From assembly GCA_015056085.1 (NCBI GenBank), contig SVHA01000003.1, positions 124,001 through 188,000 on the forward strand: a stretch of DNA of 64,000 nt. Direction: 5' to 3'. Both the position numbers and the translations under genes were made by a program. Below the pieces are notes generated by a model, which saw nothing but the letters and a program-made list of their open reading frames with translations, was not told where the DNA came from and did not search any database. Shown one piece after another: positions 23,675-33,800 of the stretch. This DNA is from Clostridiales bacterium. Its GTDB lineage: Bacteria > Bacillota > Clostridia > Christensenellales > Aristaeellaceae. Position 1 is the stretch's first letter. Each line of letters starts with the position of its first letter.

Positions 23675-23906
23675 AGAAAAAGCCTCCGCCCTTGCGCTTT
23701 GCAGGGACGAAGGCGTTGCTTCGCGGTACCACCCGGCTTAGGACGGCACAGCCGTCCTCTCTCATTGCGTCCTGTCACGGGGACGAACCGGCGGTGATTG
23801 GCCGCAGCTCCGGGCTGGGATGGGGAGAAAGCATCCGCTGCGCACCTTGCACTCTCCGTGCGCTCGCTGGAAGGGACGTATTTCCCCCGGGCCCTTCATG
23901 GCTGAT
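23675..23906 (-). promoter_or_regulatory. T-box leader of proS
   Basis: The T-box sequence GGGTGGTACCGCG is at 23734-23722 on the minus strand, followed by a GC-rich terminator (GCCTTCGTCCCTGC paired with GCAAGGGCGGAGGC) and TTTTTC. Stem I is shorter and more GC-rich than that of the ior leader; CCC (Pro) at about 23824-23822, before ATCCC...CGGAG, is a tentative specifier that fits the gene. Confidence 0.85.
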
Positions 23907-23912
23907 GGGAGC

Positions 23913-23941
23913 ATTATACACCACCATCGCCCGTTTTGCAA
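23913..23941 (-). promoter_or_regulatory. Promoter of the proS leader
   Basis: TTGCAA (23941-23936), 17 nt, TATAAT (23918-23913). Confidence 0.75.
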
Positions 23942-23957
23942 GATATTTCCCGCATTT

Positions 23958-25052
23958 TCAGTCCATCTCCACCACGCCGGGATAGCTGCTCATAACCTCC
24001 GACGCCTGATTGACAAAGGTGGTGGCCGTTTCCGGCGCCGGGCGGAAGGGCTCGCCCTCCACCAGGATGTTCACCTTCTCCACGCCGGGGAACTGGCTGG
24101 CGGTGAACACCACCGCCCTGACCGCCAGTTGGCCGCCGTCATCGTTTTCGGCAATGCCGGCGAATTCCCTGGTAAAATCAATGGTGGCCACGCCGTTTTT
24201 CACCGTCACGGAACGGATGCCGCACTTCTCCTGCACGGCCTGTTCCAGCCCGCTGTCCTTTTTCGGGCCCTTGACCAACTCCAGAATCGCCGTGGACAAA
24301 TCCGCCGGAGAGAACACCGTGCGGGTCACGGGCACCAGCATCCGGCCCGACGCCGAGGGGAAATACAACTGCATCTGATCGGCATAGACGCTGGACGTGA
24401 CGTCAGCGGATTCCACGTTGATGTTATCCATGGAAAACACCCCCGACACGTCCGTGCCATGGGTGAGCTGACTGCGCTTCTGCCCGTCAAAGAGGAAGGA
24501 GACCTGCTCCACCGTGTCAAAGCAGCACAGCGCCGCCGCCGTGCCGTGAACCATCAGCAGTTCCTCCTCGGCACTCATGCAGTTGAGGGCTTCCTTACTC
24601 AAATCCACCCGGGCCTTGCCGCCGGAAATGTCAATGTCAAAGCTGGTGCCTTCCGGCAGGATATTTTTCAGCCCCATCCGGGCGGCGGTCAGGTCGTTCT
24701 GGCTGGATTTGACCATCAGCGACAGCGTTGCCTTGGCGATACCGTCCTGCTGGGCCACCTGCTGGGTCACCGGCACCAGATAGCCGTCGCCGTCCTCATA
24801 CCAGCAGATGACGGACTGCATGGGCGTTTGGGCAGAGGCAGAGGCTGCCTGCGTGCCGTCTGCCGACGTTTGCACAGCAGGTTTGCTGCCCTCCACCCGG
24901 TATACGCTGTCCACTGTTTGATTGTCCTCGGCCCTCAGGGCCAGCATCACCACCAGACCTGCCGCCGACACAATCAGCAGCCTTTCCACGTTCACCCGCT
25001 TGATTCTTTTGAGCCTGTCAATCACCTTTTCCGTCACGCTTGGCATCTTCAC
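23958..25052 (-). CDS. Membrane-anchored protein with two GerMN domains
   Basis: A 364-residue protein: one N-terminal membrane segment (about 24-40), a linker rich in Ala, Ser and Gln, then two GerMN (sporulation/germination) repeats, about 85-200 and 225-345. Repeat marks are ATLSLMVKSSQN...ILPEGTSF with GKARVDLSKEAL, and AILELVKGPKK...SVTVKNGVATIDFTREF. GerM-like proteins function at the cell envelope during sporulation or germination in Bacillus and appear more widely. The GTG at 25052 is favoured by GAGGAGG 9 nt upstream; an ATG two codons later is the alternative. Confidence 0.85.
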   Translation of the reverse strand: MKMPSVTEKVIDRLKRIKRVNVERLLIVSAAGLVVMLALRAEDNQTVDSVYRVEGSKPAVQTSADGTQAASASAQTPMQSVICWYEDGDGYLVPVTQQVAQQDGIAKATLSLMVKSSQNDLTAARMGLKNILPEGTSFDIDISGGKARVDLSKEALNCMSAEEELLMVHGTAAALCCFDTVEQVSFLFDGQKRSQLTHGTDVSGVFSMDNINVESADVTSSVYADQMQLYFPSASGRMLVPVTRTVFSPADLSTAILELVKGPKKDSGLEQAVQEKCGIRSVTVKNGVATIDFTREFAGIAENDDGGQLAVRAVVFTASQFPGVEKVNILVEGEPFRPAPETATTFVNQASEVMSSYPGVVEMD

Positions 25053-25135
25053 CGCCGATTGCCTCCTCGCACATGGTTTGGTGCATGGTATGCCTTTTTT
25101 CCGCCGGATAGAACGCCCCGCCCGCCGCCCTTTCC

Positions 25136-25164
25136 TTGACAGAAAAATCGGTTGATGGTATGAT
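25136..25164 (+). promoter_or_regulatory. Promoter of the glycosylphosphotransferase gene
   Basis: TTGACA (25136-25141), 17 nt, TATGAT (25159-25164). Confidence 0.75.
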
Positions 25165-25220
25165 GTATGTGTCTGAAAACCACCAATGAGACCAAGAAAC
25201 ACAATGAACAAACGGAAGGG

Positions 25221-26645
25221 ATGGCGTACCAACAGATGAACCGATGGAAAAGCCGGCTGAAGCGGCATCGCAGCGCCATGCTCACCGGCCTGATGCAGAT
25301 TCTGCTCTTCCTGGGGCAGATGTATCTGTTTTTCGGGCTGATGTCCATCACCAACTGGCCCCTGCGCAACCTTTCCCGTACGCTGGGCACCACGCTGGTG
25401 ACCTATATCGCCATGTCCCTGGCCATGAATGCCGTCTACGGCGGCTTTGATGTGGGCAGGCGCAAGAACAAGCCTCTTATCTCCGCCCTGTGCCTCTCCA
25501 CCCTCGTCACCGATCTTGTCACCTATCTGCAATTGCAGATCATGAACGTCAACGAAAACAACAACGACACCCTGCGCCTGTTCGGCCCCGACTTTGTGTG
25601 GCTGCTGATTTCTCTGGCGGCCCAGGCAATCTTCATCATCCTGATGGTCAACTGGGCCAACGGCCTGTACTTCAAAATGAATCCGCCCCGCAAGGTGCTG
25701 ATGGTGCTGGGGGATGAAAGCCGCCGGGAGATCCTGCAGCACAAAATCGGCCGCTACAGCCAGCAGTGGAAGGTGGAAGACGCCATCTTGTGGCATGACA
25801 GCAATCTGCATCAGCGGGTGCGCCATGCACAGGTGGTCTTCCTGGACAGCGAAATCCCCAACCAGACCCGCTTCGAACTGCTCAAGTTCTGCTATGCCTG
25901 TCACCGGGACATCATCTGCAAAGCCAAACTGCAGGACATCATGCTGGCCAGTTCCCGTCAGGTGATCATCGACGATGCGCCGTGCCTGGAAATGGACTTC
26001 CGCAAAATGACGCTGTGGCAGCGCATCATCAAGCGCCTCACGGACATCGGCTCCTCTTTCCTGGCGCTTGTGGTGCTCAGCCCGCTGATGCTCCTCGTCG
26101 CCCTGGCCATCCATCTGGAGGACCGCGGGCCGGTGTTCTTCCGCCAGAAGCGCCTCACGGTGGGCGGACGCACCTTCACCATCCTCAAATTCCGCACCAT
26201 GAGCCAGCAGGCGTCTGCCTCCCGCACCCAGGTATCCGCCACCGCCGGGGATCAGCGCATCACCAAGGTGGGCGCATGGCTGCGGCGTTTCCGGCTGGAT
26301 GAACTGCCCCAACTGTGGAACATTCTGGTGGGCGATATGACCCTGGTGGGCCCTCGCCCGGAAATGCTGGAAAACATCGAGAAATACAAGGCGGAACTGC
26401 CCGCTTTTGCCTATCGTGAAAAGATGAAGGCCGGCCTGACGGGCTATGCCCAGATCGAAGGCCGCTACAACACCACCCCGGAAGACAAACTGATGATGGA
26501 CCTGATGTACATCGAGAACTTCTCCCTGTGGGAGGATGTGAAGCTCATCATGCGTACGATGACGGTCTTCTTCAAAAAGGACTCCACCCAGGGCTTCTCT
26601 GTACCCCGGGAAGAGGATAAACCCGCAAAGGATCTCAGCGCCTGA
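25221..26645 (+). CDS. Polyprenyl glycosylphosphotransferase (exopolysaccharide initiation)
   Basis: A protein of about 474 residues with four N-terminal membrane helices, a cytosolic middle domain (about 155-270) and a C-terminal bacterial sugar transferase domain: a membrane helix (FLALVVLSPLMLLVALAI) then GPVFFRQKRL, ILKFRTM, RRFRLDELPQLWNIL and GDMTLVGPRPE. It transfers a sugar phosphate to undecaprenyl phosphate, the first step of exopolysaccharide assembly. The exact start is uncertain: 25221 abuts a GGAAGGG and 25236 lies 15 nt from it; an upstream ATG at 25167 coincides with the transcription start. A nucleotidyltransferase and galE follow. Confidence 0.9.
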   Translation: MAYQQMNRWKSRLKRHRSAMLTGLMQILLFLGQMYLFFGLMSITNWPLRNLSRTLGTTLVTYIAMSLAMNAVYGGFDVGRRKNKPLISALCLSTLVTDLVTYLQLQIMNVNENNNDTLRLFGPDFVWLLISLAAQAIFIILMVNWANGLYFKMNPPRKVLMVLGDESRREILQHKIGRYSQQWKVEDAILWHDSNLHQRVRHAQVVFLDSEIPNQTRFELLKFCYACHRDIICKAKLQDIMLASSRQVIIDDAPCLEMDFRKMTLWQRIIKRLTDIGSSFLALVVLSPLMLLVALAIHLEDRGPVFFRQKRLTVGGRTFTILKFRTMSQQASASRTQVSATAGDQRITKVGAWLRRFRLDELPQLWNILVGDMTLVGPRPEMLENIEKYKAELPAFAYREKMKAGLTGYAQIEGRYNTTPEDKLMMDLMYIENFSLWEDVKLIMRTMTVFFKKDSTQGFSVPREEDKPAKDLSA

Positions 26646-26673
26646 TCAATCGACATACAAGGAGGCGTTTTAC

Positions 26674-27579
26674 ATGAACACTACGCTGGTCATTATGGCA
26701 GCAGGTCTCGGCTCCCGCTACGGCGGCAACAAGCAGGTCGACCGCATCGGCCCCCACGGAGAAATCCTGCTGGAGTATTCGATTTTTGACGCCCTCGCCG
26801 CCGGCTTTGACAAGGTGGTATTCATCATCAAGCGGGGCATGGAGGAAAATGAAGTCATCAAAAGCGTGATGGCCCGCCTGGCCGCCCAGGGCGTTGAGGG
26901 CGTGTGCGTGGTGCAGGAGTATGCCAACCTGCCCGGCGGATTCACCCCGCCTGCTGAGCGCACCAAGCCCTACGGCACCGTCCATGCGGTGTACAGCGCC
27001 AAGGACGCCATCCATGAGCCATTCGCCGTCATCAATGCGGATGACTACTATGGCAGGGACGCCTTTGAAGCCATGGCCCGGCAGCTCAAATCCATGGGCC
27101 CCAATGACAAGCACGCCGCCATGGTGGGCTATCAGCTGCGCAACACCGTGTCGGAAAACGGTCATGTCACCAGAGGCGTATGCCAGACGGAAAACGGCCG
27201 TCTGGTCAAGGTGGTGGAAACCTACAAAATCCAGCCCTGCCCCGACGGCACCATCCGCGATCTGGCCGATGGCGGCGAAGGCACCGTCCTCCCGCCGGAT
27301 GTGCCTGTGTCTATGAATTTCTGGGGTTTCACCCCCTGGTTCTTCGCCGTGGCAGAAAGCCACCTCACCGCTTTCCTGGAAGGCTCCGGCGACCCCATGA
27401 CCAAGGAATACGCTCTGCCCACGCTGGTGGACCAATTGATGCACGAGGAAAATCTCCCCGTGGATGTGCTGACCACCCCGGCTGTCTGGTTCGGTGTGAC
27501 CTATCAGCAGGATAAGCCCTTCGTGGCGGAAGAACTCAAAAAGCTCCACGACAGCGGCTTTTATCCCCCGCAATTGTAA
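26674..27579 (+). CDS. Sugar-phosphate nucleotidyltransferase
   Basis: A 301-residue nucleotidyltransferase of the NTP_transferase fold, with MAAGLGSRYGGNKQVDRIGPHG at the N-terminus (the first part is the nucleotide-binding loop), FAVINADDYYGRDAF as the metal-binding region and SMNFWGFTPWFF. It probably makes an NDP-sugar from a sugar 1-phosphate; the precise sugar is not readable. AAGGAGG precedes the ATG by 8 nt. It follows the glycosylphosphotransferase gene by 28 nt, and a terminator separates it from galE. Confidence 0.87.
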   Translation: MNTTLVIMAAGLGSRYGGNKQVDRIGPHGEILLEYSIFDALAAGFDKVVFIIKRGMEENEVIKSVMARLAAQGVEGVCVVQEYANLPGGFTPPAERTKPYGTVHAVYSAKDAIHEPFAVINADDYYGRDAFEAMARQLKSMGPNDKHAAMVGYQLRNTVSENGHVTRGVCQTENGRLVKVVETYKIQPCPDGTIRDLADGGEGTVLPPDVPVSMNFWGFTPWFFAVAESHLTAFLEGSGDPMTKEYALPTLVDQLMHEENLPVDVLTTPAVWFGVTYQQDKPFVAEELKKLHDSGFYPPQL

Positions 27580-27610
27580 CATAACGGCTTTTTTGCCCGC
27601 ATCTCTTATG

Positions 27611-27640
27611 AAATCCCCTGATTTTTACAGGGGATTTTCT
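27611..27640 (+). terminator. Intrinsic terminator
   Basis: AAATCCCCTG/CAGGGGATTT stem, 7-nt loop, TTCTTTT. Confidence 0.8.
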
Positions 27641-27649
27641 TTTGGGAAC

Positions 27650-27678
27650 TTGAAAAGTCCGGCGTTTTCCTGTACAAT
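27650..27678 (+). promoter_or_regulatory. galE promoter
   Basis: TTGAAA (27650-27655), 17 nt, TACAAT (27673-27678). Confidence 0.65.
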
Positions 27679-27740
27679 GGTAAGCGGAATACTTCCCCCT
27701 TCAAACGATGCAAATCATAAGCAACAGGAGGAACCGTCCC

Positions 27741-28757
27741 ATGAACATTCTGCTCACCGGCGGCGCCGGCTTCATTGCCAGCCACACCTGCGTTGAACTG
27801 CTTGAGGCAGGCCATCAGGTGGTCGTGGTGGACAACTATGTGAATAGCCAGCCTGAATCCCTGCGCCGGGTGGAAGAAATCACCGGCTGCAAAATCAAGT
27901 CCTATGAAGCCGACGTGTGCGACAAGGATGCCATGAACCGCATCTTTGACGAAAACACCTTTGACGCCGTGATTCACTTCGCCGGCCTGAAGGCCGTGGG
28001 CGAGTCCGTATCCATCCCCCTCAGGTATTATCGCAACAACCTGGATTCCACCCTGACCCTATGCGAAGTCATGGCGGAACATGGCTGCAAGCGGCTGGTG
28101 TTTTCCTCCTCTGCCACGGTGTACGGCGAGCCGGAAGAAGTGCCCCTGCGGGAGGATATGTTCTGCAAGGGCTGCACCAACCCCTATGGCTGGACCAAGT
28201 ACATGATCGAGAAGATCCTGCAGGATCTGGTGGTGGCAGACCCCGAGTGGAGCGTGGTGCTGCTGCGGTACTTCAACCCCATCGGCGCCCACGAATCCGG
28301 CCGCATCGGTGAGGACCCCAGCGGCATCCCCAACAACCTCATGCCCTATATCACCGAAGTGGCCGTGGGCAAGCTGGATCACCTCACCGTCTACGGCGAC
28401 GATTATGACACCCATGACGGCACCGGCGTGCGGGATTACATCCATGTGGTAGACCTGGCCAAGGGCCATGTGGCCGCCTGCAATTATGCCGCCAAAACCA
28501 CCGGCTGCGAAATTATCAACCTGGGCACCGGCACCGGCTATTCCGTGCTGGACATCGTCCACGCCTTTGTGCGGGTCAACCATGTCAACGTGCCCTATGT
28601 GGTGGGCCCCCGCCGCCCCGGCGATGTGGACGCCTGCTTTGCCGACCCCGCAAAGGCGCAGAAGCTCCTTGGCTGGCGCGCCGAAAAGACGCTGGAGGAT
28701 ATGTGCCGAGATTCCTGGCGCTGGCAGTCCTCCAACCCCAACGGATACGAAAAATAA
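27741..28757 (+). CDS. galE: UDP-glucose 4-epimerase
   Basis: A 338-residue extended short-chain dehydrogenase. It shows the NAD-binding TGGAGFIASHTCVELL, FAGLKAVGESV, the SSSATVYG serine/threonine segment, the catalytic YGWTKYMIE (Y-x3-K) and RYFNPIGAHESG. It interconverts UDP-glucose and UDP-galactose in the cytosol, feeding polysaccharide synthesis with the two preceding genes. AGGAGG lies 9 nt before the ATG at 27741. Confidence 0.96.
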   Translation: MNILLTGGAGFIASHTCVELLEAGHQVVVVDNYVNSQPESLRRVEEITGCKIKSYEADVCDKDAMNRIFDENTFDAVIHFAGLKAVGESVSIPLRYYRNNLDSTLTLCEVMAEHGCKRLVFSSSATVYGEPEEVPLREDMFCKGCTNPYGWTKYMIEKILQDLVVADPEWSVVLLRYFNPIGAHESGRIGEDPSGIPNNLMPYITEVAVGKLDHLTVYGDDYDTHDGTGVRDYIHVVDLAKGHVAACNYAAKTTGCEIINLGTGTGYSVLDIVHAFVRVNHVNVPYVVGPRRPGDVDACFADPAKAQKLLGWRAEKTLEDMCRDSWRWQSSNPNGYEK

Positions 28758-28790
28758 AGTCCCGCCTTTTCAGCCTTTTCAGGAATGAAA

Positions 28791-28856
28791 GCGCGCACTG
28801 ACAGCCCGCCGATGGCTCAATCGGCATTATGCGCGGAGGCTCACGGGCTTCCGCGC
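28791..28856 (+). promoter_or_regulatory. Two hairpins sharing one arm upstream of the tubulin-like gene
   Basis: Structure 1: CGCGCA (28792-28797) pairs with TGCGCG (28830-28835), enclosing CCGAT/ATCGG. Structure 2: GCGCGGAGGC (28831-28840) pairs with GCTTCCGCGC (28847-28856), with a 6-nt loop. The two use the same GCGCG bases and exclude each other, as in an attenuator, but a proper T-run is missing. It may instead be only a galE terminator. Confidence 0.4.
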
Positions 28857-28918
28857 CTTTCCTTTATGCACGATATGATATTTGATGTAACGCCCCATCA
28901 GAAACGGAGGACGAAGAC

Positions 28919-30817
28919 ATGAAACGCTGCGTATTGCTCTTTGGCGGCTGCGGCGGCCGCATCGGGGAGGCCCTGGCGTATGCCGCTGCGGCCGGCGTGA
29001 TGGAAACGCCCTCCATGCAGGTGCTTTTGATGGACCCCGACCAGCAGGACGCCCATATTCAAAAGAGCCGGGCGTTGATGCAGGATTATACCCGGGTGCG
29101 CCGCCTGTTCACCCAGCCAGAGGATGAATTCTTTCTGGACCTGCAATGCGACCTGTGGCCGGAACAATCCCCCGCCGACGGCCTTGCTACCCTCTGCGGC
29201 GATCAGGACTGCGATCAGCTGCTGATGAAGGCCTTCTTCTCCAAGGAAGCCGCCCGGCGGCCCCTTTCCAGCGGCTTTGGCGGCAACCGCTTCCTGGCTG
29301 CCACCGCCTTTGAACACCTGTTGACCCCCGACGCCCTTGCGAAGGACAACGCCCTGACCCGCCTTCTTGCGGACACCGGGGACGAGGATGTGCAGATCGT
29401 GCTGGCGGGCTCCCTGTGCGGCGGCACGGGCAGTGCGGGTATCCCGGCGCTGGCCTCCTGGCTGCGCAGGGAACTGGGCGACCGTGCCCATCTGTCCGCT
29501 GTGCTGCTTCTGCCCTACGGCGCCTCAGACCGCAGCGTGGACGCCAAAACCGCCCTGCAGGCCTGCGGCGCGGAGGCTTACAATATGCCCGCCGTGCTGA
29601 TCGGCCTGCCGGAGGACGCCCGGGTGCGGGATCTGCCCGATGAAGCCCGGCTGCCGGAATGGCTGGCCGTCCATGCCATTGACTGGCTGATGCGCCACGA
29701 CGCCTCCGACCACGCCGCTTATACCTATCAGGCCAAGTCCGGTACCCTATCGTGGGAGAATTTCGGCAAATCCGCTGATTTGTACCGTTCCGGCTATGTG
29801 CGGCTGATGAAAACCGCCGCCCTGTTCCGCCTGGTGTTCACCCCCATGCTGAACCAGTGCCTTTCCCGCCCCCAGACCCTCAAAGATCGCCTCACGCCCT
29901 GGTTCAACGCCTGCTGCCGGCCCATCGCCCGCATGGAGGCGTCTGAAAAGGCCATCCTGCAGGAGGACCTGGCCGCCCTCAATCGCCTGATGAAAGGCGC
30001 CTGGTCGTGGCTGGAGGAAATTGCCGCCACCCTGCCCCAGGAAATGCGCTACGCTGACGCCGTTCTGGCCGCCCGAGCCGAAGCCCTCAAAAACTATCAG
30101 GAAATTGTGGAACTGACGGGGCCCCTCACCGTGCTGGATCGGGAAGCCCGGGAGCAGCCGGATGTGCAGGGCATTTCCCGCGCCGGAAGCCTGGAAGAAG
30201 AGGCGGAACTGGAAGCCGCCCGCCATCACCGGCAGATGCATGACCGCCTGCAGGAGCTGCTGGCCCAGCAACCCCGGCTCAACCGCCGCATGGGCGGCAC
30301 CTCCGTCATGCGGATGCTCTACGACACCCTCAGCGATTGCTCCAGGGAAGCGGAGCACGTGCGCTCCCAGGCGCAGGAAGCCCGCCGCCGCATTGATGAA
30401 GCCGAGTCCTTCGCCGCACCGTCGGAGCAGTATCGCATCGTGGCGGCCCGCACCCGCCTTGAACGCATGGAGCGCCATCTGTCCATGCTGGAAGCCCGGG
30501 AAGCCGCCGTGCGCCGGGATGTGGAAGCCGCTGAAAAGAGCGGCCTGCGCTGGGAGCCGCCGGAGATCATCGGCGAAGGCGAACAAGTGCAGTATGGACT
30601 GTTCTCCCCGGTGCTGATGCGCAAAATGGGCCGGATGAACCTCAAGGAAGCCGAGGAGATCTTCACCTCTCTGGCCATCCTCCCCTGGAAGGATGAGATG
30701 ACGGTGAAGCGTGTGCTCAGCGATCTGGGCAAGGTGAAAAACAGCCGGGAGAAGCATCCCCTTGCGTGCCTTTTCACCCAGACCATGGCTTGCGTATTGG
30801 AGGAAAAGACGACATGA
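28919..30817 (+). CDS. Tubulin/FtsZ-like nucleotide-binding protein with a C-terminal coiled coil
   Basis: A 632-residue protein. Its N-terminal half resembles tubulin-like NTPases: a Gly-rich loop FGGCGGRIGEAL (8-19), MDPDQQDAHIQK after the second strand, GFGGNRFLA (119-127) and the signature-like GGTGSAG (168-174, compare GGGTGSG) preceded by a hydrophobic strand. The second half is helical, with an Arg/Glu-rich coiled coil about 470-545. No signal peptide or membrane segment. It overlaps the next gene by ATGA, so the two are translationally coupled. The SD GGAGG lies 9 nt before the ATG. Bacterial tubulin-like (Tubulin_2) proteins are known but mostly uncharacterised; GTP binding and polymerisation are inferred only. 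Confidence 0.72.
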   Translation: MKRCVLLFGGCGGRIGEALAYAAAAGVMETPSMQVLLMDPDQQDAHIQKSRALMQDYTRVRRLFTQPEDEFFLDLQCDLWPEQSPADGLATLCGDQDCDQLLMKAFFSKEAARRPLSSGFGGNRFLAATAFEHLLTPDALAKDNALTRLLADTGDEDVQIVLAGSLCGGTGSAGIPALASWLRRELGDRAHLSAVLLLPYGASDRSVDAKTALQACGAEAYNMPAVLIGLPEDARVRDLPDEARLPEWLAVHAIDWLMRHDASDHAAYTYQAKSGTLSWENFGKSADLYRSGYVRLMKTAALFRLVFTPMLNQCLSRPQTLKDRLTPWFNACCRPIARMEASEKAILQEDLAALNRLMKGAWSWLEEIAATLPQEMRYADAVLAARAEALKNYQEIVELTGPLTVLDREAREQPDVQGISRAGSLEEEAELEAARHHRQMHDRLQELLAQQPRLNRRMGGTSVMRMLYDTLSDCSREAEHVRSQAQEARRRIDEAESFAAPSEQYRIVAARTRLERMERHLSMLEAREAAVRRDVEAAEKSGLRWEPPEIIGEGEQVQYGLFSPVLMRKMGRMNLKEAEEIFTSLAILPWKDEMTVKRVLSDLGKVKNSREKHPLACLFTQTMACVLEEKTT

Positions 30818-33800
30818 AAGGCTTGATTTTCCTGCCGGGCCGCAGCGGAAGCGAGCGGCTGAGCATCGGCACGGGTCTGTGCCGCATGGATGACAGCGCC
30901 TCCCACGCCCTCAAGGACATTGCCGCCCGCATGGCCGTGAGGGAAGAAGCCGTCACCGAAGAAGAAATCACCTGCTGGCGGGGCGCACTGTCTCTGGCGC
31001 TGCTGGCAGACACCTGGGCGGATGGAAACGCCCAGCTGGAAGTCATCACCATCGACAGGGACACTTCCCCCTTCGCTGCCCGCCTGATGCAGGCCCGCCC
31101 CGCTCAGGACAGGGACAAGCCCATTCATCTGGTGCTTTTGAAGGATGATACCAGCCGCTGCCTGCTGGGCGTGACGGATGACCAGATTGGTCTCAAACCC
31201 GCCGCTTCCCCCGATGACCTGACGGACCTGCTGCCGCCCCGCATGGGCTGGTATGACAAGGGCCATTTTGCAGACCCCGTGCCCCTGCTCAACGAGCGGG
31301 ACAGGGCGCTGCTGATCCGCCGGCTGCACCTGATGAATCTGCCCGACCCCCGGGTGAAGGACTTCGTGTCCGACCTGGCCCAGCAGAGCCTGAAGGAAAG
31401 CCAGCCCATCACCCGCAGCGACGACACCGCCCTGCGCTGTCTGGCGGTGATGCTCAAGGCTACCATCGGCTTTTCAGGGGAAGAGAATTTCCCCCTTGAA
31501 GAGCGGGACGAGCCCTATCGTGCCATGGCGGAAAACCCCTTCCTGTCCTGCTTTGTGAAGGATTTCACCGTGCCGGATGAAGGCTTTGCGCCGCAAAAGA
31601 CCTACCTGTGGAACGGCGTGCCCTTTGCCCGCTCCTCCACTGCCGCAGGGCTCACCGTGACCGGCCATCCCCGGTGCTATCAGGCGCTGCTGGAGGCGGA
31701 AAAGGAAGTGCACCTGCTGGAGAATCACTCCTCCCGCTGGTGCCAGGACGCCGCCCGGAGAATCGAAAAGCACCTTCAGCGCATGGAGGGCCGCAAGGGC
31801 TTCCTGCCAGGCGCCCGTGCCGTGGCAGAAGGCGCCGTTGACGGCCTTCGCAGCCGTGCCCGGGAGGATCGCCTGCCGGTGATCACCTTCCCCCTCACCC
31901 CCGGTCCCGCTTCTCGACTGATTTTCCGGGAGAGCCTCGGCTTCTCCCTCACAGAGCCCTTCACGCCCCGGCTGACCCGCCTCCTGGGCGGCGCAGACGC
32001 CCTGGGCGACGCCATGCTGCAGGATGCCTGCCGTCAGGGCGAGGATGCATTCCTGCCGCCCCTGTCTGACGAACTGTCCGGGTGGATTCACCGCCAGAAC
32101 GGGCTGTTCAGCGCCTCGGAAATGTACTTTGTACCCGGCGAGGACGGCGAGATCACCTTCACGCTGCTGCTCCACGGTCAGAAGGACATGGCCCTGGCCC
32201 GCACCTATCCGGCGGAAGACATCAGGGAAATGGCTTCCCTGCCCGCAGTGGCGGTGTGGCCCTGCCTCCCCCTGAAGGATGCTTCCTGGCGGGCGTATTT
32301 CGTGTACCTTCGGGGCGAAAACATCGCCCTGCACCTTCCCGGCGGGGAAAATACCCCTGCTCTGTGCCCTGCCTCCGGCGGCTTTTCCGCCCTGCAGACG
32401 GAAGAATACCCCGCCTGCATCACCCTGTGGCAGGAGGAGGAATGTCTGGGCGCCATCCCCAATGTGCTGCCGGCCGCTGATCCCCTGCCCTCCGGCGACG
32501 CCATTGCCGCCATCGACTTTGGCGCCTGTGGCATTTCTGTGATGCTGCGTCAGGGCGAGATCACCTCCGCCCCGGAAGACGTCAACCTGCTTCGGCTGCT
32601 GCTGTGCAAGGATGCGCCCGACCTGGCGGCGGAATTCACCACCGGCGATTTTTCCGGCGTATGGCCCACCTGTGCCCTGCTCACCGGCGAGGATTGCCGT
32701 CCCCTGCTGGACGGGCGGATGTACGCCCCCGAAACCCTGCCGGAAGCCGCTTCCGTGCCGTATCAGCTGCTCTCCGGGAGCCTGAAGTGGCGCTCAGACG
32801 ACGCTGCCCTCAGGGGCCGGGAAGCGCTGATGCATCAGGTGATGCTCCACACGGCCTGCGTGCTGCGCCTGCGGGGCGCTGCCTCTGTGACCTGGCGGAT
32901 TTCCCTGCCGGACAGGGCGGGCAAAGCCCAGCAGAGCACCTGGCTGTCCCTGATGGATCGTCTGGCCCATCAGGTTGCCAAAGAAACGGGTCTGCCCCTG
33001 ACCCGGAGCATCCCCGCCGTCACCTGGGCGGCGGAAGGCGACGCCCTCCATGCCTGCCTGCGCCTGAGCCACCCCGTGGGGGCCATGGCTTCTCTGGACG
33101 TAGGCGGCGGCAGCATGGACATCCGCCTCTGGCTGGACGGTTCCGCCCAGCCCCAGCGCCGGGCCCTTCTCTCCGGCGGACTGCAAACGCTGCTGCTTTC
33201 TGCCCTGTCCCGCCACCCGGACTGGCTGACGGACGCCTGCCCTTCTGGCGACGCCGCCAGGGACGCTCAACTGGTGACCCATCAGGCGGAAATCGCCGCC
33301 ACCGGCCTTCCGCAGATGGAACGGGCCCTGTTCCTGACGGACCTGTTCATGGCCCGCCACGGAGACGCCCTGTCGCTGGAACTCAACAGGCAGTACGCCC
33401 TGGGGCGCATCCTGCCCCTGCAGGCGCTTTTGATGGAAACCTTCTGTGCCCTGATGTGCGTGACGGGCATGGGCCTGGCCCAACTTAGCGAAACGCCGGA
33501 TACGGCCCATCAGCTGCCGGAACATCTTCCCCTGCACCTCAGCGGACGGGGCGCCATGCTTCTTGGTGCCATGCCGCCCCAGCTGCAGCAGATGACGCTG
33601 CAGTTCCTGTACATGATGCTTCCCCCGGAGTATCCCACCAGGCGGGTCTCCCTGCGTTTGTCCGGTGACCCCAAGGGCGACATCGCCCGGGGCCTGTGCC
33701 GCCTGGATACCCTGCCTGACCTGCCCCGGGATCTCCCCGCCTGCGAAAAAATCACCACGGCAGAGTCCTTCTCCTTCCTGGTGATGACGTTCCTGAAGGT

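Noticed and set aside
25167-25220. A longer N-terminus for the glycosylphosphotransferase
   Set aside because: The ATG at 25167 coincides with the predicted transcription start (-10 at 25159-25164) and has no ribosome site.
28791-28856. A tRNA-like or small-RNA gene between galE and the tubulin-like gene
   Set aside because: The fold does not give a cloverleaf and there is no promoter upstream of it; treated as a hairpin pair only.
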